This document shows, piece after piece, positions 1-5,830 of a DNA stretch of 5,830 nt. The position numbers were made by a program, and so were the translations under genes. The stretch comes from Pseudobdellovibrionaceae bacterium (GTDB lineage: Bacteria > Bdellovibrionota > Bdellovibrionia > Bdellovibrionales > JAMPXM01): assembly GCA_016791465.1 (NCBI GenBank), contig JAEUWE010000212.1, forward strand, positions 1-5,830, in the 5' to 3' direction. Numbering within the stretch: position 1 is the first letter of the stretch; each line of letters begins with the position of its first letter. Under the pieces are notes generated by a model. It was not told the DNA's origin. It ran no database searches and saw only the letters and a list, made by a program, of their open reading frames with translations.

Positions 1-2294
1 CGCAGATGTCACAGGTTGAGTCTGATCTCCTTCTCGAAATTGCAAAGAAGCGGCAGGTGACGGTGTTTCGTCCATCACCAGCATGGGAGTCGGACTACCC
101 AGAGAGTCGTTTGGCGGCGGATTGGATGCGGGAGGCGGCACCGGCACGTGGTGTTGTTGTCGAGGAACAGCGGATCGACGAGGGTTTTTCGCCTGATGTC
201 GGAAATGTCCGCTACCTGCGTTTTCCTTCGGCCGCAGCTGAAGTTAAACAGGCTGTCGCTTCCGTTCGACAGTGGCTCGAAGCGGGAGTGCCGGCAGAAA
301 GCATCGCCATTGCGGCTCCCGATCTTGAATCCTATTGGCCGGTCCTTGCTCTTCATTTGGAGTGTGAAGGAATAGCGACAAGTAAGTCGGTGGTTACAGC
401 GCTGCACTCGTTTCCAGATGTGATGCGTTGGCTTGCGCGTTTGCGCTCGCGTGTGTCGTTGCCGCAGATGCGCGATCTTGAGGTCGATGTTTTTGGTTCG
501 GGCACTCCGCCCCTTTCGTTTACTGAGTTTGCGGAGCTTTTTGCCAATATATACGATAGTTCGGATCTTGAGCTCTCAGCCGAATTGATGGCGTTCTATG
601 AAAAGTCCGCCGGCGATCGCGGTCGTTGGAGTGACGACGTGATGGCGCGCGATGAGTTTATGATGAAGGCCGCGCTTTTGATTCAAGTCGATGATGACGT
701 TGATCGCCTGTCGAATTTAATCGTGTCGCTCTTCAAGGCGGTCCTCGAGGAGTGTCCGCCTGATATCGCATTTAAATCCAGTCGCTGGGTGCAGTATCTT
801 GGCGAGCTCGCCGCCAAGACCGAAGTGACGACGATTCCCGGTGACCCCATCGGCGTGCAATGTCTGGGACTCGGTGCAATGGATGGCGCTGAGGTGACGC
901 ATGCCGTGGTCATGGGGCTTCACGATGGCGCATTGCGATCGAACTCAAGCACGGCGATTCAGAGCGCTGATATTCGTTCAATTGAGCGCGCGACCGGTTG
1001 GGCTCTGGACGGTGAGGATCGCCGTCGAGCCGAGTTTGAGGCCAGATGGATTCTTGGACAGTCGCGCACCGAAACGATTTTGACATTTGCTGATACCGAT
1101 GCTCTGGGCACAGTTCAGACGCCGTCGTGGACTTGGCTTGCGGGCGCGTGGAGTTCTTCTGGGGAAGTGCCGGAACAGGGTGTGCCGGCGATGACGCGTT
1201 TGGATTTATTGGCGCAGCGGAGTGTTTCGGCCGTGGGCTCAGACGTTACTCGTGAGCGTTTGGCGCGCGAGCGTGGAGAGCGGGCTGCTGCGCATTTTGG
1301 CGCAGGTGCCGTGACCAGGCTCTCGCCGAGTATGGTGGACGCAGTGTCGAAATGTCCACTTCGCTACGCGTTTGATTCCGTGCTGGGGCCACGAACTCAG
1401 GGCGAGCTTGATCTTGATCCAGCAGCGATGAAGCAGGGAAAACTTCAGCACGCACTCCTCGAAGCTTTGGGACGACTGCAGTTCGCCGAGCAAACGGACG
1501 GCGAGATTGAGACATTGCTCGAGGCGGCCAAGTTGAAAATCGAGGCTGAAGATAAGCGGCCGATTGTTCGAACGGATCAGGCCTGGCTTTTACTCAGGCG
1601 CAAACTTGTCAAACTTGGCCAGGCGGTGAGTGCGGTTGAAAGAGAGAGTCGAGCAGCGTTTCCAAAGCTCAGAACAATGGCTGTCGAGCTTGAGGTCAAG
1701 GGCGTTGTCGACGCGATGACAGGGGAATGGGCGGCTGCTGGTGCCTCAGGGGTCTTGCCATTTTCTGGACGCATCGATCGTGTTGACGGTGTTGCGGGAA
1801 GTGAGGGCGCTGTCGATGGACGTTTTGTTTTGATCGACTATAAGAATCGGGCGCGCGAACGGACGCTTTCGGCGTGGAAGTCGAATCATTTTTGGCAACC
1901 GTTACTTTATGCGATGGCTCTTGAAGAGGGACTGTTTGATTCGACAAAAATGTTACCAGAGGCCGCGACATTCGCGAGTCAGAAGCTGCAGACGGCGGGT
2001 GCCTTCCTCTTTGATCTGACGGAAAAAGAAAAAGGAAGTGGTTTGCGGGTGGTCGAACTTGCCGCGGATCTATTCGAGGAGCCACGCGGAAATTCCAAGC
2101 AGCCAAAGACAAGAGCGGATCTCATCGAGAGCTTTACTGAGGCGCGCGAACGAATGCGCGATGTGATGTCGGTCTTGCGCGACGGGCGATTTGAACCGCG
2201 GCCTTACAAGGCGAAGCACTGCGAGACGTGTCAGTGGGTTTTGGCGTGTCGTAAGCCGGCTGTCGAGTTTATCGATGGAGAGGGGGGCGAGTAA
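1..2294 (+). CDS. addB: AddB-like helicase-nuclease subunit with PD-(D/E)XK nuclease and Fe-S cysteines (5' partial)
   Basis: Probable nuclease and Chi-scanning subunit of an AddAB double-strand-end processing enzyme, acting in the cytoplasm in recombinational repair. Residues are counted from the ATG at position 6, but the frame is open to the left edge and the family runs to roughly 1,000-1,200 residues, so this ATG is probably internal and the N-terminal helicase domain is missing. Residues about 68-140 resemble the second RecA-like domain of UvrD-type proteins. Residues about 283-310 resemble a degenerate helicase motif V, ending in GLHDG (304-308). The nuclease follows: H482 in a GKLQH context, D591 in GRIDR, D611 and K613 in IDYK, and Q631 with Y635 in the QPLLY motif. 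Cysteines C450, C739, C742 and C748 have the one-plus-three layout (CPLRY, then CxxCxxxxxC) that holds a 4Fe-4S cluster in AddB. All nuclease and cluster residues look intact. The stop codon lies one base before addA, which indicates an operon. A lone Cas4- or RecB-type nuclease is unlikely, given the long helicase-like region and the neighbour. Assignment to AddB rather than another two-nuclease relative (AdnAB) is inference. Confidence 0.88.
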   Translation, partial: QMSQVESDLLLEIAKKRQVTVFRPSPAWESDYPESRLAADWMREAAPARGVVVEEQRIDEGFSPDVGNVRYLRFPSAAAEVKQAVASVRQWLEAGVPAESIAIAAPDLESYWPVLALHLECEGIATSKSVVTALHSFPDVMRWLARLRSRVSLPQMRDLEVDVFGSGTPPLSFTEFAELFANIYDSSDLELSAELMAFYEKSAGDRGRWSDDVMARDEFMMKAALLIQVDDDVDRLSNLIVSLFKAVLEECPPDIAFKSSRWVQYLGELAAKTEVTTIPGDPIGVQCLGLGAMDGAEVTHAVVMGLHDGALRSNSSTAIQSADIRSIERATGWALDGEDRRRAEFEARWILGQSRTETILTFADTDALGTVQTPSWTWLAGAWSSSGEVPEQGVPAMTRLDLLAQRSVSAVGSDVTRERLARERGERAAAHFGAGAVTRLSPSMVDAVSKCPLRYAFDSVLGPRTQGELDLDPAAMKQGKLQHALLEALGRLQFAEQTDGEIETLLEAAKLKIEAEDKRPIVRTDQAWLLLRRKLVKLGQAVSAVERESRAAFPKLRTMAVELEVKGVVDAMTGEWAAAGASGVLPFSGRIDRVDGVAGSEGAVDGRFVLIDYKNRARERTLSAWKSNHFWQPLLYAMALEEGLFDSTKMLPEAATFASQKLQTAGAFLFDLTEKEKGSGLRVVELAADLFEEPRGNSKQPKTRADLIESFTEARERMRDVMSVLRDGRFEPRPYKAKHCETCQWVLACRKPAVEFIDGEGGE
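2277..2287 (+). promoter_or_regulatory. Ribosome binding site for addA, inside the end of addB
   Basis: A purine run, GGAG followed by AGGGGGG, lies within the last codons of addB. Its G-run ends 8 bases before the ATG at 2296. This decides the addA start: an in-frame ATG at 2275 lies upstream of the run and has only poor purine content before it, and the frame's farther ATG at 2191 lies deep inside addB. The addB stop TAA (2292-2294) is separated from the ATG by a single G, so terminating ribosomes could restart on addA (translational coupling). The coupling is inference. Confidence 0.65.
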
Positions 2295-2295
2295 G

Positions 2296-5200
2296 ATGGG
2301 ACTTCATCAAGAACCACTGCGTCCCTCGCTCTGGAGAGCGGGCGCCGGCGCCGGAAAGACGTATAATCTCGTCGAGCGTGTGATCCGAATTGCCGAAGAT
2401 TGGAGTCGTGAGCACGAAGGCGAGATGCCAAGGCTTGTGGTGACGACTTTTACTCGAATGGCGACCCAAGAGCTGCGTGTTCGACTGATGCAGCGAGTTC
2501 TTGAGCTTTCCGCGGTAAATGACCCTCGAAGCGAGGCTTTGCGAAAAAAACTGATTCCGTTTGTTTCGTCGCGAAGTCAGCTCTTTGTCACCACGATGCA
2601 CGGTGTGATGGAGAGTTATCTGCGTGCATTCGCTCAGGAGGCGGGGCTTGATCCGGCCTTTCGAGTGGCGCAGGCGGATGAACGTCGCAGCATGATTAGC
2701 CGAGTGGCGCACCAGATTTTAAAAGATCCGGTGGCCGAGAGTTTGATTTCAAGTTTTGGATTTCGACGAAGTATGGGTGTGTTGCACCGTCTGGCGCAAA
2801 TCCACTCGGAGTTTCCTGAAGCGAGACCGGCGACAGTCGAGGATCTTTCGCGGTTTTGGGCGGACGACTTGGCCGTTTGTATGCCGCCGATTCTTGAGAC
2901 AGAAGACGAGATCAAGGATTCGGGCAATCGGCAATGGGAACCGATGTTGGAATGGTTCGGTCTTTTAAAAGTCGCAATTGGCGACATTCAGAATGAGATT
3001 TCACTGCCTCACCTTGATCGCATTGATCAGCTCTTGGAAGCCCGTCCTTCGATTCAGAATCGATCGAATCCGAAAGTGAATTTTTCGAGAAAAAAATGGA
3101 CGGAAGTTTTTGATGATCTATCGGAAGCGACAGCGCTCGTTCGAAAAGAGTGGAGTGCGCTGGGTGAGACGAGCGGTTTCAATGCTGACGTCTTGCAGTT
3201 GGCCGAGCGCTTCTGGATTGGACTGACGGAAGAGAAACGTCGCTCAGGCCTTATTGAGCTTGAAGATTTAGAACTCTTTTCGTTGCGTCTTTTGCGAGAG
3301 CATCCGGAGACGGCGACAACCTTTGCCGAGAGTTGGGATCATTGGCTGATCGACGAGTACCAGGATACGTCACCGCGGCAGGTCCGTCTGCTCGAAGCGT
3401 TGTCGCAGGGGCGGAGCTCATTTGTCGTGGGCGACCCGCAACAGAGCATTTATCTTTTTCGCGGTGCTCGGCCGACGGTTTTTGAGCAACGCGAGCGGTT
3501 GGCAAAATCAGAGCGTCATGCGGAAGTGAGTTTAATGGTCAATCGTCGGTCTGACCCGGCGGTGATGGATTTTATCAATCGTGCGGTCGATGAGCTTGGA
3601 AGTGATTTTGAGAAGATGGACGCACATCGGTTGGCGGACTCTATTGTTCCAGCTCGATTTGGACGAGTTTCGTATTTGCAACTCACGGCGGAAGACGGTG
3701 AACGAGCGGGTGAGCGGCGCGAGCGTGAGGCTCGAGCGGTGGCAAAGGCGATTCGCAGTTTGATCGACAGCGGTGTGCGACCGGCGAGCATAGCCGTTCT
3801 TGGACGAAAGAATCAGGATTTGATGCAGATTGGGGAGCGACTCGATGGCTATCATGTGCCGTATCAGGTCCATACCTCGGGCGCATTCGCCGATCGACAG
3901 GAAATCACCGATCTTGCTTCGCTCTTGGCATTTTTGGTGAATCCTCATGACGATGCCAATCTGATTCAGCTTGCGCGTGCGCCGTGGTTTCCGATCGATG
4001 AAAGCATTTTGATGCTCGGCTATCGGCGCAAGGCTTCGCTGTGGAGCGTGCTCGACGGTGCGAAGCGGAGTGAGCTTGAAGTGCACCGGAATCTTCTTCA
4101 GGTTGCTCGCGAGCGCGGCATTGTGGAAGCCTTTAAGTCGGCGCTGGTATCGTGCGACTTTTTCTCATTCTGTGGCGCACTCGACCCGAGCGGGCGACGC
4201 GAGGCGAACGCTCTGAAGTTTATCACGCGCCTGGTGACAGCGGAGCGCCAAGCGGGATTTAATCCAAAGCGTTTTATCGATGAAGTTCTTGAAACGGCGG
4301 CCGACGGCGGTAGTGATCGCGATGCCGCGGCTGCGCAAAAACCGGACCGCGTGACGGTCATGACGATTCACGCTTCAAAAGGTCTTGAGTTCGACCATAT
4401 TTTCATTCCGTTCATGAGTTTTGGAAAACGCGATAAGCCCTTTCGTGGCGATGTTGTGTTTCATGAAGAAGAGAAAGTCTTTGCTCTTTCGATTCGCGAT
4501 GACGAAGACGGTAGCTCCAATACCGGGGCTGTTGGCCGTGCATGGATGCGTCGGCTTCGCGCGTGGGAGCGTGAAGAAGATAAGCGCGTTCTCTATGTCG
4601 CGATGACGAGGGCGCGGGAATCGCTCTTTTTCTCTTCGCTTGGTGAAGCCGAGCGAGGAAGTTTTGCTGCGCTGATTGGTGGAACGCTGGCGAGCGAGAG
4701 TGTGCGGCGGATTTTGCGGATCGAAGAGATTGCAGAGCCAGTTGGCGCCGCCGTTTCTGTAGCGGATATGAGCAGCGAGCGTCTTGCGAGCGCCTATGTT
4801 TCGGGTCAAGCGCGACTGGGGCGTGGGGTGCGGGGAACGATATCGGTGACGAAGCTCCTTGAGATGGAGCAAGCCTCTGGCGGGGAAGGTACTTTACATC
4901 GGGCAATTCCAGGTTCGAAATCGGCTGAGAAGAGTTTGGGATTGGCTCGAAAAGCAGCGAATGGAACTCGGCTGCATCGTGTTTTTGAACTTGCGAAGTA
5001 TTTGACGGATCAGCCCGAGGCAATGTCTGCCGAGATTGCGCGGTGGTTCCCGTTGAGTGAGCGTGAAGCTGCCGGAGAAGCATTGCAGTGGCTTTTGAGT
5101 TTACGTGAGCCGGCAATCGCGGAGATTTTTTCGTCTGGCGAGGTGGAGTGGAGTTTTGTCTATAGACGGGCAGTGGCCGATGTTCTGGTCGCCGTCGAAG

Positions 5201-5412
5201 GGCAGATCGATCTGTGGGGGCGCGATGCGAGTGGGCAGCTCTGGGTTGTCGACTATAAAACCGGAGCCTCTGAATACAGCGACAAGGCGATCCGCCAGCT
5301 TCGTTATTACGCAGAGGCTCTTCTTGCTGCGGGTATTGCGAAGAAAGGCGAGGCCATCAAGCTTGCAGCGGTGTATCCGTTCTCGCGCGAGGTCGTACTC
5401 GAAGTCGTGTAA
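2296..5412 (+). CDS. addA: AddA-like UvrD/Rep family helicase with C-terminal PD-(D/E)XK nuclease
   Basis: Motor and second nuclease subunit of the AddAB-type enzyme: an ATP-driven 3'-5' SF1A DNA helicase by family, 1038 residues from the ATG at 2296. Every core motif is visible: Walker A GAGAGKT (16-22), motif Ia TFTRMATQEL (51-60), TMHG (100-103), motif II DEYQDT (353-358), motif III GDPQQSIYLFRGA (379-391), motif IV NRRS (416-419), motif V VTVMTIHASKGLEF (686-699) and motif VI VLYVAMTRAR (765-774). A linker of about 100 residues leads to a RecB-type nuclease with H894 in GTRLH, D972 in GQID, D986 and K988 in VDYKTG, and Q1001 with Y1005 in QLRYY. Both activities therefore look intact. It is shorter than the roughly 1,200 residues of classic AddA and has no recognisable Q motif before Walker A. 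No Fe-S cysteine set is present, as expected for AddA. RecB is the alternative name, but the partner looks like AddB, not RecC. It sits one base after addB, with a ribosome site in the addB tail, and its stop abuts the convergent gene. Confidence 0.92.
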   Translation: MGLHQEPLRPSLWRAGAGAGKTYNLVERVIRIAEDWSREHEGEMPRLVVTTFTRMATQELRVRLMQRVLELSAVNDPRSEALRKKLIPFVSSRSQLFVTTMHGVMESYLRAFAQEAGLDPAFRVAQADERRSMISRVAHQILKDPVAESLISSFGFRRSMGVLHRLAQIHSEFPEARPATVEDLSRFWADDLAVCMPPILETEDEIKDSGNRQWEPMLEWFGLLKVAIGDIQNEISLPHLDRIDQLLEARPSIQNRSNPKVNFSRKKWTEVFDDLSEATALVRKEWSALGETSGFNADVLQLAERFWIGLTEEKRRSGLIELEDLELFSLRLLREHPETATTFAESWDHWLIDEYQDTSPRQVRLLEALSQGRSSFVVGDPQQSIYLFRGARPTVFEQRERLAKSERHAEVSLMVNRRSDPAVMDFINRAVDELGSDFEKMDAHRLADSIVPARFGRVSYLQLTAEDGERAGERREREARAVAKAIRSLIDSGVRPASIAVLGRKNQDLMQIGERLDGYHVPYQVHTSGAFADRQEITDLASLLAFLVNPHDDANLIQLARAPWFPIDESILMLGYRRKASLWSVLDGAKRSELEVHRNLLQVARERGIVEAFKSALVSCDFFSFCGALDPSGRREANALKFITRLVTAERQAGFNPKRFIDEVLETAADGGSDRDAAAAQKPDRVTVMTIHASKGLEFDHIFIPFMSFGKRDKPFRGDVVFHEEEKVFALSIRDDEDGSSNTGAVGRAWMRRLRAWEREEDKRVLYVAMTRARESLFFSSLGEAERGSFAALIGGTLASESVRRILRIEEIAEPVGAAVSVADMSSERLASAYVSGQARLGRGVRGTISVTKLLEMEQASGGEGTLHRAIPGSKSAEKSLGLARKAANGTRLHRVFELAKYLTDQPEAMSAEIARWFPLSEREAAGEALQWLLSLREPAIAEIFSSGEVEWSFVYRRAVADVLVAVEGQIDLWGRDASGQLWVVDYKTGASEYSDKAIRQLRYYAEALLAAGIAKKGEAIKLAAVYPFSREVVLEVV

Positions 5413-5415
5413 TCA
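5410..5415. other. Abutting convergent stop codons
   Basis: The addA stop TAA (5410-5412) is followed at once by TCA (5413-5415), which is the TGA stop of the - strand gene. There is no intergenic DNA. I see no hairpin followed by a T-run on either strand nearby, so any terminator must lie inside the opposing coding region or termination must be Rho-dependent. The two transcripts probably overlap at their 3' ends. Confidence 0.7.
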
Positions 5416-5830
5416 ATGAAATTCAAGAACGCGGGTACCGAGTGGGCCGGTGACGGTGAGGCGAATCGCCTGACCTTCGAGAGCGCTGGCGGCAACGGGA
5501 AACGTGATGGTGTACGGCGAGTTCCAGCGTGTGTGATATGGAAAAAGCGATTGCAGTTCAGCGATGAGGCGACGATCGCGTTTGGCTTTGCCGACGTAGC
5601 GGCGTCCCCCGGCCTCAAGATAGATGCGCCAGATGGTTTTGCTGTCGGCAAGGTTGTCGTTTTTTCTCTCGGGAGTTGAGAAGCTCAGAAACACTCCGGT
5701 TTCAGAACTCAGTTCTTGCGTTGCTTTCTCGCGCTCGGTGGCGAGTTGGCTGGGCTCCCAAAGATAGTATTCACTTTGTCGTTTTAAGATCGACTCGCGA
5801 ACCGTTGAATTGAGAATCGTGGCTTTGAGT
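5413..5830 (-). CDS. Hypothetical protein, C-terminal part (N-terminus beyond the window)
   Basis: An open frame on the - strand runs from the right edge to a TGA at 5415-5413, giving 138 visible residues. A GTG at 5694-5692 could start a 93-residue version, but 45 further in-frame codons upstream are open and contain no ATG, GTG or TTG, so the real start is probably outside. I do not recognise the family. The visible part starts with a charged, probably helical stretch (about 1-45, rich in E, K, R and Q). Next comes a strongly basic patch at 74-87 (G-G-R-R to D-R-R; seven Arg or Lys). The end is rich in likely beta strands (about 104-137, with YTITF, IRLTV and RVLEF). No membrane segment, cysteine cluster or catalytic signature is visible. 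Codons on this strand end mostly in C or G and read as genuine coding sequence. It is convergent with addA and their stop codons are directly adjacent. A link to AddAB is not indicated; an exported or DNA-binding role would be a guess. Confidence 0.72.
   Translation of the reverse strand, partial: LKATILNSTVRESILKRQSEYYLWEPSQLATEREKATQELSSETGVFLSFSTPERKNDNLADSKTIWRIYLEAGGRRYVGKAKRDRRLIAELQSLFPYHTRWNSPYTITFPVAASALEGQAIRLTVTGPLGTRVLEFH

Noticed and set aside
2191..2295. A longer N-terminus for addA starting at the ATG at 2191 or 2275.
   Set aside because: The extra 35 residues are arginine- and serine-rich, look like an out-of-frame reading of the addB end, and lack a convincing ribosome site. 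The ATG at 2296 has a strong purine run 8 bases upstream.
2341..2352. A perfect 12-base palindrome (GGCGCC twice in tandem) close to the addA start, possibly a regulatory hairpin or protein site.
   Set aside because: It encodes the alternating Gly-Ala of the Walker A motif, which explains the repeat by codon choice. It has no unpaired loop in its centre and there is no second copy elsewhere that I noticed.
4412..5116. A - strand frame of 234 codons opposite the 3' half of addA.
   Set aside because: It is rich in R, S, H, P and Q, as expected from the reverse complement of a G-rich gene. It shows no domain and is fully covered by the conserved addA frame. Other antisense frames (for example 3532-4086, 4375-4872 and 1696-2112) are rejected for the same reason.
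5318..5346. Weak inverted repeat (CTTCTT... GAAGAA) near the end of addA, considered as a terminator.
   Set aside because: The pairing is short and imperfect, lies inside conserved nuclease coding sequence, and is not followed by a T-run.
5416..5679. A + strand 87-codon frame starting with ATG just after the addA stop.
   Set aside because: It lies wholly antisense to a longer frame that is open to the window edge. It has no good ribosome site of its own, and its product reads as low-complexity and unstructured. The - strand reading has better codon use and alternating beta-type sequence.
1..5830. A novel defence system, CRISPR array, tRNA, riboswitch, or mobile element.
   Set aside because: I saw no spaced direct repeats, no clover-leaf-like sequence, no transposase or integrase signature, and no terminal inverted repeats. 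AddAB can degrade foreign DNA but is a known housekeeping repair enzyme, and nothing here marks a defence island.

Overview
The window holds most of a two-gene operon for an AddAB-type (RecBCD-like) helicase-nuclease on the + strand. It also holds the 3' part of an unrecognised gene on the - strand. By rough hand counts on sampled lines the DNA is about 55% G+C. It is almost fully coding and looks like an ordinary bacterial chromosome. There is no RNA gene, insertion sequence, CRISPR array, phage gene or obvious horizontally acquired segment. The organism cannot be fixed from this stretch. A Gram-negative, deltaproteobacteria-like lineage such as the Bdellovibrionota is a plausible but weak guess.

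Layout. Positions 1-2294 (+) carry the C-terminal 760 or so residues of an AddB-like subunit. Its frame is open through the left edge, so the N-terminus lies outside. The visible part has an inactive-looking helicase fold followed by a PD-(D/E)XK nuclease framed by four cysteines of the AddB iron-sulfur type. One base after its stop codon, a 1038-residue AddA-like subunit begins (2296-5412, +). It has a complete set of UvrD/Rep (SF1A) helicase motifs and a second PD-(D/E)XK nuclease at the C-terminus. A purine-rich ribosome binding site inside the end of addB precedes the addA start. Immediately after the addA stop, with no base between, the stop codon of a convergent - strand gene begins (5413 to beyond 5830). 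The right edge cuts off the N-terminus of that gene.

How the genes work together. By family knowledge, AddA and AddB form one heterodimer that loads on double-strand DNA ends. AddA drives unwinding, each subunit's nuclease cuts one strand, and AddB's degenerate helicase fold scans for a Chi-like site that switches the enzyme from degradation to RecA loading. It serves double-strand break repair and destruction of linear foreign DNA. The 1-nt spacing fits translational coupling and balanced subunit production. The - strand gene has no evident functional tie to AddAB.

I did not find a new biological system here. The points worth a second look are modest: a compact AddA that starts almost at its Walker A motif, the zero-gap convergent gene ends, a G-over-C excess on the + strand that persists under the - strand gene, and the unidentified convergent protein.
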